Source: an uncultured Lachnospiraceae bacterium
Lineage (GTDB): Bacteria; Bacillota; Clostridia; Lachnospirales; Lachnospiraceae
Length of the DNA: 40,441 nucleotides
Reading direction: 5' to 3'
NCBI GenBank assembly: GCA_910577065.1
Contig: CAJTLD010000009.1
Span: 1 to 40,441, forward strand
The notes beneath the pieces were generated by a model, which did not search any database, had not been told where the DNA came from, and saw nothing but the letters and a program-made list of their open reading frames with translations. Of the stretch, positions 1 to 7,006 are shown piece by piece. A program made the translations under genes and the position numbers. Numbering within the stretch: the first letter of the stretch is position 1; each line of letters opens with the position of its first letter.

Positions 1-558
1 ATGATTTTTATACATATCCGAAAAAACATATTGAAAAATAATTAAGTCCGGAACCCATTGCTTTTCAATAATTACATCGACAATCTCAAGCATATTCTTA
101 TTTAGAAAATATATTCCCCCTCCAAAATATTTTTTAATATCACCCCATATATTAACCCAGACTTCATCTAACGGATCAATTCCAAGAAATTCCAATCCCT
201 TATAATTAAGATAATTTTGGTGGCGTAAATAATCAATCGCTGCCAATTCTGTACATGGTCCACAACCAACTGACATCACCCTTAAATTATCTTTTTTTCT
301 TATATCTGCAAATTGTTTCAAACCATAAACAATTTCAGATGCATATCGAAAACTGTATTTGCAATAATAACAATCAGCCATATGTACACAATCATAATGG
401 CGCATTTCTGGTGCTCTATTTGGAAAATGAACATATTCCAAACATTTTTTACAATCATGTGGACACTCATCACCATATGTACACCCTTCACATTGTTTTT
501 GTATAATTTTACTCTCATTTCTCATGTTACATTTCTCAACTAATTCGTATATAAGCAT
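1..558 (-). CDS. Cys-rich, methyltransferase-like protein (C-terminus beyond left edge)
   Basis: An open reading frame of 186 codons starts at 558 and is still open at base 1, so the C-terminus lies outside the window. I chose the ATG at 558 because the GAGGAGGAGA ribosome binding site ends 6 bases upstream; the in-frame ATG at 564 is too close to it. Residues about 23-70 carry nine or more cysteines with histidines (CEGC, CPHDC-KKC, then DC-YYC), which looks like a metal-binding module. It is followed by VMSVGCGPCTEL and then FLGIDP, which resemble motifs I and II of class I SAM-dependent methyltransferases. Family knowledge suggests SAM binding; the substrate is unknown. It lies downstream of a restriction-modification remnant on the same strand and has the same AT-rich composition. 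The function is an inference from motifs only. Confidence 0.65.
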   Translation of the reverse strand, partial: MLIYELVEKCNMRNESKIIQKQCEGCTYGDECPHDCKKCLEYVHFPNRAPEMRHYDCVHMADCYYCKYSFRYASEIVYGLKQFADIRKKDNLRVMSVGCGPCTELAAIDYLRHQNYLNYKGLEFLGIDPLDEVWVNIWGDIKKYFGGGIYFLNKNMLEIVDVIIEKQWVPDLIIFQYVFSDMYKNH

Positions 559-940
559 TTCCATTCTCCTCCTCAAGCCCCCTCAAACTCTCCTCCGGCA
601 ACATTTCCTTCATATCTTATAGTAGCAAATTGCCCAGCTTATAGGTTGCCATCCCAATCGGTACATTCAATTGTTTCAAGGCATGTCCCACATATGTCTT
701 GTTTTTACTTTTGCAAATACTAATACTGACAAACGGATTTTCCTTTGACAGTTTTACCTGTTCATCCAAAGTTGTCTAGATATAGTTACATTTTTCCTGC
801 GTATTTCGTCTCCGACTCACCTATTTTCAACTCGATTACCACTAATCTCTTTAAACTTCTGTGAAAAAGAAGTAAATCAATGTATAAACCCCGCTTATAA
901 TGATTAAGCGGTATTGATTCCCAATAGATAATTTCTTTTC
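536..940 (-). pseudogene. Decayed DUF1016/YhcG-type PD-(D/E)XK nuclease, C-terminal remnant
   Basis: Translating the minus strand in two frames gives an almost complete C-terminal half of a YhcG/DUF1016 nuclease: GNQYRL, then RGLYIDLLLFHRSLKRLVV, IELKIGE, a KYAGKM segment, LDEQVKL, ENP, ICKSKNKT and IGMATYKL. The D...E-L-K triad of the PD-(D/E)XK fold is still readable. The copy is dead. There is a frameshift near 893-905, an in-frame TAA in place of the residue after KYAGKM (about 788), a further frameshift near 770-780, and a TAA near 620. Only the C-terminal domain remains; the N-terminal domain of this family is absent. Proteins of this family are often found beside type I restriction systems, which fits the neighbour at 1055. 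The boundaries are approximate. It slightly overlaps the start of the methyltransferase-like gene. Confidence 0.7.
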
Positions 941-941
941 A

Positions 942-1050
942 CACTTTAAATCATCCTTTAAATCTTTATACCCAAATTTAACGATTAAGACTTTTTATTT
1001 TCCGTATCAAATATAAGTTCTTTTGAACCTGATGCGAATTCTATATACAT
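942..1050 (-). pseudogene. Short broken ORF just downstream of the methylase gene
   Basis: A minus-strand ATG at 1050, five bases past the methylase stop, opens MYIEFASGSKELIFDTENKK and then meets a stop. Shifting the frame by one base near 990 continues as VLIVKFGYKDLKDDLKCEKK and runs straight into the nuclease remnant. It may be a separate small gene or part of a fused ancestor of that remnant. I do not recognise it. The bases between 565 and 1054 hold nothing else that I can support. Confidence 0.3.
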
Positions 1051-1054
1051 AATT

Positions 1055-3199
1055 CTAAATCAAAGTTAAAAAATTTTCTTCTTCATTAAAATTATGAATT
1101 GGGGTCATATTTAATAAAGTATCTTTCATAATTTTTTTTGCCTCATTTCTCTTTTTGAATACATCTTTTACTTGTTTTATAATTTTCACACGCTCATCAT
1201 TATCTTTAGGAATTGGTAACACTAACTCGTAAATTCGTCTACCAAGCGTGTCAATAATATCTTGTGTAAATTGTTTTGCTCTTATTTGTTCTTTTACAAT
1301 TGGAGAGGATAACAATGCCAAAAGCAAATATGGATTCATTTTTTCTTTATCTTTGCACCTCATTTTATAAAGATGACTTTGATAAACAATTTTTGTATCG
1401 GCACTAGAAATCATTGCACACGTCCCAACTAAATATGTACCATCTTTAACCATTAAAATATCCTCTGCTTGAACATCCTGTTTCTCTTTTAATCCATCAT
1501 AAACAGATTGGGCTAATCCCTGTTTAGGATCAAGCTTAATCTCCCAATTTGCAATATCAGAAGTCCTTATAAAAGGTATTGTTCCTGTACCATATGCCAA
1601 TTTTCCAACTTCATCACCAGTAGAAATTACTATAACATCATCCTTTACCAGATCTCCCAATAATACTAAATCATAATTTGTTCTTAAAGTATCTAATTTC
1701 TTTTTGATTTCAGGATTATAATAAATCGGCAAATATATATTATTTACAATATCGGACTGTTTCACAGTAAATCCTAAATGATCATATGATAGATTTTCAC
1801 CATTTTTATATTTCTCATAACGTTCTTGAATTGCTGGAATATCATCATAAGGTACTTCTAGCCCTCTAGAATCATGACCACACCACTTCGCAACTGCCAT
1901 AAATATTTTATGTTCTAAATCTATTTCTTCATTTTTCTCCAACTTTGTCATAAGTACAGCACAAGTTTTTGCATGTGTATGTGGCTGAAATAATTCTTCC
2001 GGCATTGAAATAATCGCATCAATTCGAGCATGTTTCTCAACATATTTCATAATGTATTTATGACTTGGGTTACAAAACATGCTTTCAGGTGCAACTATTC
2101 CCAATCTACCACCAATCTGCAATAACGCAAGACACTTTTCAACAAAGAGAACTTGTGGAGTTTGATCCGACAATTCTTTATTTGTTTTTTCCAATTCACC
2201 ATCTCTGCTCACTTTCCATTTATATCCAAGTTCATAACGTTTTAAAATCGTTTTATCGTCAATCTTTAACTTCGAACCATATGGAGGGTTTGTTAATACC
2301 ACATCATATTTACCATCCATAATTGTATTCCTCGCTTTTATAGACCAATTTTCAGGATTTTCTAAACTGTTTTCACAAAAAATTCCACCACGACCATCAC
2401 CTAGTAACGCCATATATGCCTTTGACGTTTTACTTAAAAAATTTTCTTTATCTATGCCATTAAAATTTTTAATTGCTACTTCTTGTAGTTCTGCAAAAAT
2501 TTCTTTTTCCGGCCAATTTAATTCTTCACACTGCTTATTCACTTTTGCCCATACATATTTTAATGCTTCTACCAAAAAACCTCCGGAGCCACATGCCGGA
2601 TCAACTATCTTATCTCTTTGTCCAGGATTTGTCATTGCTAACAATAATTTGACAACATTTCTAGGCGTAAAAAATTGTCCCTGAGGTCCTCTTAATGAAG
2701 GCCCAATAAACATTTCGAATGCATCAGCAATAACATCCCGTTCACTTTCCATTAAACAATATTGTTGCAACTCACCAACAATATGCGCAATTGAGTTATC
2801 CGAAAGTGTAATTTTATCATTAACATCAAATACATCCGGATATTTTCTTTTTACATCAATAAATAAGTTTTGTATTCTTTTTGATATTTTTGCATATTCT
2901 TCATTTATACCTGCACGGAAATCTACAAAAGAATCACTTTTTTTATATCTCTCATCATATATTTTACAAAATATAATATTGATTAGCTGTGGAAGTAATT
3001 CTGTATCAAGCGTTTGTCCAGTATTATTTGCTGCTAAATAATTCCTTATATTATTAAATGTATTTTTCAGATTATGTGTTTTTTTCAAATCCTTCCTTTT
3101 ATACAATCCTATGTCATCAACATTTTGCCCATATAATGGAAGATTAGGAATTTCTCTAAATTCAACTCTACCATCTTGCTCATATTTTCTCAAATACAA
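1055..3199 (-). CDS. N6-adenine DNA methylase fused to a specificity domain (main part of a frameshifted restriction-modification gene)
   Basis: This 714-residue reading contains an N-6 DNA methylase of the HsdM type. The SAM-binding motif DPACGSGGFLVEAL lies near residue 200 and the catalytic motif NPPYGSKL near residue 310, so it methylates adenine in DNA. Residues about 510-710 resemble a type I/IIG target-recognition domain (PFIRTSDIANWEI, then YQSHLYKMRCKD and QFTQDIIDTLGRRI) followed by a coiled end. The only start in this frame is a TTG at 3199 without a ribosome binding site. The true gene almost certainly starts at 3546: the frame just upstream (KDGRSQLEDYLRLSKAYLGAW) joins the nuclease ORF through an A-tract at 3285-3291. 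One added A would give a single protein of about 830 residues with nuclease, methylase and specificity parts, like type IIG enzymes. As written, the methylase is probably poorly or not translated. Confidence 0.85.
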   Translation of the reverse strand: MYLRKYEQDGRVEFREIPNLPLYGQNVDDIGLYKRKDLKKTHNLKNTFNNIRNYLAANNTGQTLDTELLPQLINIIFCKIYDERYKKSDSFVDFRAGINEEYAKISKRIQNLFIDVKRKYPDVFDVNDKITLSDNSIAHIVGELQQYCLMESERDVIADAFEMFIGPSLRGPQGQFFTPRNVVKLLLAMTNPGQRDKIVDPACGSGGFLVEALKYVWAKVNKQCEELNWPEKEIFAELQEVAIKNFNGIDKENFLSKTSKAYMALLGDGRGGIFCENSLENPENWSIKARNTIMDGKYDVVLTNPPYGSKLKIDDKTILKRYELGYKWKVSRDGELEKTNKELSDQTPQVLFVEKCLALLQIGGRLGIVAPESMFCNPSHKYIMKYVEKHARIDAIISMPEELFQPHTHAKTCAVLMTKLEKNEEIDLEHKIFMAVAKWCGHDSRGLEVPYDDIPAIQERYEKYKNGENLSYDHLGFTVKQSDIVNNIYLPIYYNPEIKKKLDTLRTNYDLVLLGDLVKDDVIVISTGDEVGKLAYGTGTIPFIRTSDIANWEIKLDPKQGLAQSVYDGLKEKQDVQAEDILMVKDGTYLVGTCAMISSADTKIVYQSHLYKMRCKDKEKMNPYLLLALLSSPIVKEQIRAKQFTQDIIDTLGRRIYELVLPIPKDNDERVKIIKQVKDVFKKRNEAKKIMKDTLLNMTPIHNFNEEENFLTLI

Positions 3200-3246
3200 T
3201 ATTTCATTACCATTGTACCAGGCACCTAAATATGCTTTGGATAATC

Positions 3247-3546
3247 TTAAATAATCTTCAAGCTGGGAACGTCCATCTTTACGATTTTTTTCTTACATTC
3301 GATAATGATATATAAATCGTCCTCTCTTTTATCAGTAGAAGTAAAAACAGCAATATCAACTGGATATTCCTTTTTAATATCCGATGGTCTAACTTTAACT
3401 CTATATTGTGGTCTAGTCTGGATCAACTCTTTTGGATAACCATAATTCTCAACTAATATTTTTGAAAATGGTTGCGTTGCTTGTATTTCTTCCGGCGTTC
3501 CGTTTACTTTTATTCCAGATATATAATCTATAATTTTGTCAGCCAT
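3247..3546 (-). pseudogene. N-terminal nuclease domain of the split restriction-modification enzyme
   Basis: This is the 5' part of the gene at 1055-3199. The ATG at 3546 follows AGGAGG with 7 bases of spacing, so I prefer it to the track-long start at 3564. The product begins MADKIIDYISGIKVNGTPEE and shows PVDIAVF followed by LYIIIECKKK, which match the Asp and E-x-K of a PD-(D/E)XK nuclease as found in the HsdR N-terminal family (HSDR_N_2 type). Directly after the catalytic lysines comes a run of seven A (3285-3291 on the plus strand as T). There the frame slips and the product ends after 15 unrelated residues. Eight A would restore the joined enzyme. This could be a sequencing error, decay, or phase variation. 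Confidence 0.75.
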
Positions 3547-3712
3547 TACAAAGCCTCCTATCAAATTTTATTTACTATACGCTATATTAAAATATAATCA
3601 ACTTCACTCATGTATTGTAGTCTTCCATTCAGCCCCTTTTTTCTCCAATACTCGCACCACTGGCGCGAGTATTTCAAACTCTATAATTTTACAATTATTC
3701 TTTAACAATAAC

Positions 3713-3923
3713 CTAACTATTCTTTCCCCAGCGGATAGAAACCAATAAATCTTGTATCTTACATCCCAGCACAGTATACAGCTTACACAACATATGCACG
3801 TCCAACCGAGTAATACTATTTGTACAGTAATTATCTATCTGTTTCCAGTTCATTACTTCCTTATGTGACTACTTGTTCCTACTCAGTCTTTTTTTGTAGC
3901 AATTCATTCAGTCTAATTTTCAA
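3713..3923 (-). pseudogene. Dead small XRE-type (HTH_26-like) regulator
   Basis: On the minus strand, frames read together give KIRLNELLQKK, then ...QIDNYCTNSITRLDVHMLCKL, then YTVLGCKIQDLL and a TAG at 3713. This order and spacing match the 65-75 residue Cro/CI-type regulators in which the recognition helix is followed by LD--ML-KLC--L-C-I-DLL. Stops (TAG and TAA between about 3860 and 3895) and at least one frameshift break it. The stretch 3565-4377 holds no intact gene; besides this copy and a weaker one near 4100 I see only AT-rich sequence. Confidence 0.5.
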
Positions 3924-4082
3924 TCGTATTTATTACAAATACCTGCTAACTCTAAAAAATTACTAAAATATTACAAGTGCAAACCTTTGTTCCTTTCTTG
4001 CTATTTTAATACAATATACAAAAAAATACAATCTATTCTTTCTTTTTTGTCTGCTAAAAGAAAACAATTAAATACCTTGTCT

Positions 4083-4160
4083 CACAGTTCAAGGCGGTAC
4101 GCAATGTACATAGCACAAATATGTCCAACCAAGTAATATCGTTGGCACAATTGCTGTCCA
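4083..4160 (-). pseudogene. Possible second, more decayed copy of the same small regulator
   Basis: The minus-strand DNA here aligns by eye with the 3' half of the remnant at 3713-3923. Shared blocks include a TTACTYGGTTGGAC core, a TGTRCA stretch and an AACTGT/GGATGT-like end, with small indels. No continuous reading frame survives. The similarity is modest and could be judged only by a real alignment. Confidence 0.25.
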
Positions 4161-4377
4161 CTTATTTCCGATTTATCATCACTTTCAGCAACAAATTTTA
4201 ACGGTTCAATCTTTTTCTTTAAAAACCCTGACAGCGGGATTTCCAGATAAACGTGAAATTTGTTAATAGTTTTAATTTACACTTGGCACAAAAGATCGCT
4301 CCCATCTTTTTAATATTTCATTTCAAAATTCAACTCAAGGACACTCTAAATAATTATTACAAGCTTCTATACCAACA

Positions 4378-4424
4378 AAAAAGAGCCAACCGATATATGA
4401 AAAAATATATCAGATAACTCTTTT
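4378..4424 (-). terminator. Rho-independent terminator after the 4427 gene
   Basis: Read on the minus strand, the sequence forms an imperfect stem with GATATAT pairing ATATATC around a T-rich loop and AGAG pairing CTCT at the base, followed by CTCTTTTTTG. It lies directly behind the stop codon at 4427. Confidence 0.6.
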
Positions 4425-4426
4425 CA

Positions 4427-4771
4427 TCATCCTAAATTATTTCTTAACGAAAAATCTTTACCAAAAACGTTATTTTGCCCTTTTAACAATTTCTGATAGA
4501 TATTTACTTGTTTCTTCTTCCGTGACCCCCCTAAATCCCTCATATATACTACACCGAGGACAATAGACATTAATTCCGGATTTTTCTTTGCCCACAATTC
4601 TATGATTGCTTTGTCCGCTGCCACAGCACTAACAGTAACAATAAACCTTTTCCCACCAACACTCGTAAGAAAGAGTGTATCTGTTTCATCATCCAGTGAT
4701 ACATCGGAAAACAACTCATCATTTTCATTCAGTATTTCAAACAGAAAATCTTTTAATTTGTCTTTGTCCAT
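4427..4771 (-). CDS. Hypothetical acidic protein; C-terminal frame uncertain
   Basis: I do not recognise this gene. The ATG at 4771 follows GAGGTG with 9 bases of spacing, so I prefer it; the frame is open further up to a TTG at 4942, but that extension has no ribosome binding site. The first half (MDKDKLKDFLFEILNENDEL, SDVSLDDETDTLFLTSVGGK) is acidic and protein-like. The last 45 residues of this frame are basic and unremarkable. From about 4622 to 4487 another frame encodes CCGSG, then VGKEKSG, then YCPRCSIYEGF, which looks like a four-cysteine zinc ribbon. A TAG stands just before it. A frameshift may therefore have separated the original zinc-ribbon end from this gene. The residues upstream of 4771 may be the tail of an older gene. 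Confidence 0.45.
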   Translation of the reverse strand: MDKDKLKDFLFEILNENDELFSDVSLDDETDTLFLTSVGGKRFIVTVSAVAADKAIIELWAKKNPELMSIVLGVVYMRDLGGSRKKKQVNIYQKLLKGQNNVFGKDFSLRNNLG

Positions 4772-5139
4772 AATATTTTTCACCTCATTTCTCGCAATCC
4801 TTTTCCATAAAGAAGCTTTTTTGACAACTTCTGATTGATACTTCTTATGCTCATTTTCTGTAATAATCTTCCAACCCACCAATTTTATCAAAGCAATTTC
4901 AATATATACAGAAATCGGATTTTCCCTATACCATTTTATCAATATTTTTTCATCGCTTTTCAGTTTTTAAGAAAATAAGTCTCCTGTTTGACTTTTCACC
5001 ATTTTAAAGATTCCTTTCCTCATATAATTGGTGCCTTATGGATAGACGCAGATATATTATATGGTTTTTCAACTCATAGCGACTTAAAATCAGGTTTTGG
5101 TTAAGACTTGTAACAAAATCATTGCGAGAGGTGAAAAGT

Positions 5140-5378
5140 GTGAACCACATTAGACACAATTTCAATGTGAAATATCCAGAGCGTATAAGAGAATTACGTC
5201 AAGATAACGACTTAACCCAAAAAAAGTTGCTGAAATATTGAAGATTGCACAGACAACCTATTCCCAATATGAATTATACAAAAGACCTATGCCCATAGAA
5301 TGTTTAATGGTTCTTTGCAAGTTCTATAATGTATCAGCGGATTATATCTTAGGATTCACTAATAGAAAAATCCCTTGA
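5140..5378 (+). pseudogene. Frameshifted copy of the small XRE regulator
   Basis: A GTG at 5140 follows GAGAGGTG. The product begins VNHIRHNFNVKYPERIRELR and then breaks in the A-run near 5220, where AAAAAAAG replaces AAAAAGAAG of the intact copy downstream. After the shift the frame continues as the rest of the same protein (VAEILKIAQTTYSQYELYK, then VSADYILGFTN) to TGA at 5378. Everything except the single missing base is well kept, so the loss is recent or a sequencing error. Confidence 0.8.
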
Positions 5379-5468
5379 CTTGTATTTATAATTTTTTTAA
5401 CTCACAGCAACTTAAAAATCAAGTTCTATTTATTCCATATACTAAAATAACTGCATGAGGTGAAAAGT

Positions 5469-5702
5469 GTGGATGATAGTAAACATATTTGCGATATAAA
5501 ATATCCAGAGCGCATAAAAGAGTTACGCCAAGATAACGACTTAACCCAAAAAGAAGTTGCTGAAATATTGAAGGTTGCACAGACAACTTATTCCCAATAT
5601 GAATTATACAAAAGACCTATGCCCATAGAATGTTTAATGATTCTCTGCAAGTTCTATGAAGTGTCAGCAGATTATATTTTAGGATTCACTCATAATAAAT
5701 AA
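5469..5702 (+). CDS. Small XRE-family (Cro/CI-type) transcriptional regulator
   Basis: This 77-residue protein is a single helix-turn-helix domain: YPERIKELRQDNDLTQKEVA, then ILKVAQTTYSQYE as the recognition-helix region, and ADYILGF at the end, the usual end of XRE domains. I chose the GTG at 5469 because GAGGTG lies 6 bases upstream; the GTG at 5460 is part of that binding site. It probably represses its own promoter and perhaps nearby genes through the repeated AACTCAYAGCRACTT block. It is the live member of a tandem pair. A hairpin terminator follows directly. Confidence 0.85.
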   Translation: MDDSKHICDIKYPERIKELRQDNDLTQKEVAEILKVAQTTYSQYELYKRPMPIECLMILCKFYEVSADYILGFTHNK

Positions 5703-5753
5703 ATTTCCAGAATATAAAAAATATTAGCCTAAGAATTTTCCAAAAAAAACGTG

Positions 5754-5815
5754 CCCCTTCCCGATAGACAATTTTTTATCATTACATATGTCTATCTGGA
5801 AAAGGGTATTTTTTA
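5754..5815 (+). terminator. Hairpin terminator behind the XRE gene
   Basis: The arms CCCCTTCCCGATAGACA (5754-5770) and TGTCTATCTGGAAAAGGG (5789-5806) pair with two small mismatches around an 18-base loop, and TATTTTTT follows. It ends the XRE transcript on the plus strand. Confidence 0.65.
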
Positions 5816-5946
5816 TGACATTTAAGCTTAATTTCTTATATACCGAAAATCAAGGGCACCATTACCAAAGCTACGAAAAAATAGTTACAATATTGCTTAT
5901 AGACGGAAACATAACTGTTAAAAAGGGGCTAGGGGATTTCCCCTAA
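5815..5946 (+). CDS. Possible small ORF of 43 codons
   Basis: An ATG at 5815 opens MTFKLNFLYTENQGHHYQSY and ends at TAA 5944-5946. AAAGGG lies 10 bases upstream, but it is also the arm of the terminator, so initiation is doubtful. The end of the frame overlaps the perfect palindrome at 5931-5944. I do not recognise the peptide. From 5947 to 6358 I see no gene, only the inverted repeats described next and decayed sequence. Confidence 0.2.
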   Translation: MTFKLNFLYTENQGHHYQSYEKIVTILLIDGNITVKKGLGDFP

Positions 5947-5986
5947 CAAGTGCCGGAGGTTGCCACTGCCCATAGAGGCATGGCAA
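5931..5986. other. oriT-like cluster of inverted repeats
   Basis: A perfect palindrome AGGGGATTTCCCCT (5931-5944) is followed, 15 bases on, by a hairpin with arms TTGCCA-c-TGCC (5960-5970) and GGCATGGCAA (5977-5986). Closely spaced inverted repeats of this kind mark transfer origins of mobilizable elements. The MobC-like gene and TnpV remnant nearby support that reading. No relaxase gene is present in the window, so this is an inference. Confidence 0.35.
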
Positions 5987-6358
5987 TCCAAAGGCGTTGC
6001 TTGCTGGTATTGTGTATTAATTTTTCGTCCGCTATCTGAGTCCGACACTGCTTATTTTACCAGCCGAAAAAGAAATCTTTCACAGGCTTTCCCACCATCC
6101 TATTCCACCAGAAATCCCCATATTTTAAATCTATATACTGATTTTCCTCAAAGAAAATAGAGCGGTTTCCCGCCCTACTTCTATAAAATATTTCCATTTT
6201 TCCGGCATGGTTTTCCCCGGCAGTCTACAAGTTCTTCCAGCAGCTTCTTCCTTTTATCATCATAATTTTTCGGGCAATCTACCTACTCCTTCAGCAATAT
6301 ATTTCCTTTCCAGTACGGCTTTTATCACAAATATACCGGCTTATCCAACACGAATTCA

Positions 6359-6488
6359 TTAACAATACACCAACTCTTTCAGCACAATCTCCTCCGCAGC
6401 AGAGCGGACATTTTTCATCAATCCCACCCATTTCATCTGTTCCCTTCGTATAGCTGATTCTATTTTCACCAATGATGTGTTTTTCCAT
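6359..6488 (-). pseudogene. tnpV: TnpV remnant with internal deletion
   Basis: The ATG at 6488, after GGAGGAAATC, opens MEKHIIGENRISYT, the typical N-terminus of TnpV, a small protein carried by Firmicutes transposons and integrative elements. About 14 codons later the sequence is in another frame and reads REQMKWVGLMKNVRSAAEEI and VLKELVYC, then TAA at 6359-6361, the typical TnpV C-terminus. The middle (roughly 80 residues in a full-length protein of about 120) is missing and the junction is out of frame. The longer open frames across this stretch are by-products. The role of TnpV is not well established. Confidence 0.7.
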
Positions 6489-6685
6489 GATTTCCTCCTG
6501 TCCGGCAGCCTCATATTTTCTTGCCATCGGATGCCCTGTCTGCAATTTTTTTGTTCCTTTTCTCTCAAATTGTTCCAATCCCACCCGAAAAATGGGATGT
6601 TTTTGATGACAAAATCGGGTATTAATTAAACGAGTAGCCCCTATAATTTTTCTTTTTCGGCTGGTAAATATAGGGCTGACTGCAA

Positions 6686-7006
6686 TCAATTTTTCCCTTT
6701 CAGCCCATTCATTGTTTCCGCAATTAACTGTATCGTGTAGAGCAGTTCATCATTGTCCCCGCTGCATTTTTCCAGACGTTTTAACTCCTCATGGATTTCT
6801 GCCATCTGGTTGCGGAGTGCCTTATACACCCTTGGTTTGCCCTGCACCACTACATCCCGGCACTGCAAACGCCGGGTAACATAGTCCTGCTTGGTAAGTC
6901 CTGATAAGCTCACACAGCAGTCAATCAGCTTTCCTTCCTCCTCCGAGACATGGAATGCCACTGTCTTGTTCCTCCATCTTCCTTTGTAATCAAGCCTTTT
7001 TTCCAT
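6686..7006 (-). CDS. MobC-like / ribbon-helix-helix mobilization accessory protein
   Basis: The 106-residue product has the layout of plasmid mobilization (relaxosome) accessory proteins: a basic start, RNKTVAFHVSEEEGKLIDCC, SLSGLTKQDYVTRRLQCRDV (a ribbon-helix-helix-like DNA-binding part), and a helical tail (ALRNQMAEIHEELKRLEKCS). Such proteins bind near oriT and help the relaxase nick DNA. The ATG at 7006 follows a run of eight G that serves as ribosome binding site. The first 82 bases overlap the 3' end of the integrase gene, in a different frame. The gene probably belonged to a larger mobilization module; the relaxase is not in the window. Confidence 0.65.
   Translation of the reverse strand: MEKRLDYKGRWRNKTVAFHVSEEEGKLIDCCVSLSGLTKQDYVTRRLQCRDVVVQGKPRVYKALRNQMAEIHEELKRLEKCSGDNDELLYTIQLIAETMNGLKGKN

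Larger units (their letters stand above)
5066..5702 (+). repeat. Tandem direct duplication of an XRE gene with its upstream region (two units of about 315 bp)
   Basis: Units at about 5066-5378 and 5390-5702 are near-identical. Both include an AACTCAYAGCRACTTAAAA block upstream, GAGGTGAAAAGTGTG at the start, and the whole coding region. The first unit carries a one-base loss that kills its reading frame, and the second is intact. The upstream block may be the shared operator or promoter. Confidence 0.8.

Noticed and set aside
6291..6689. 132-residue minus-strand ORF
   Set aside because: It is an accidental open frame that contains only the first 14 residues of the TnpV remnant in frame.
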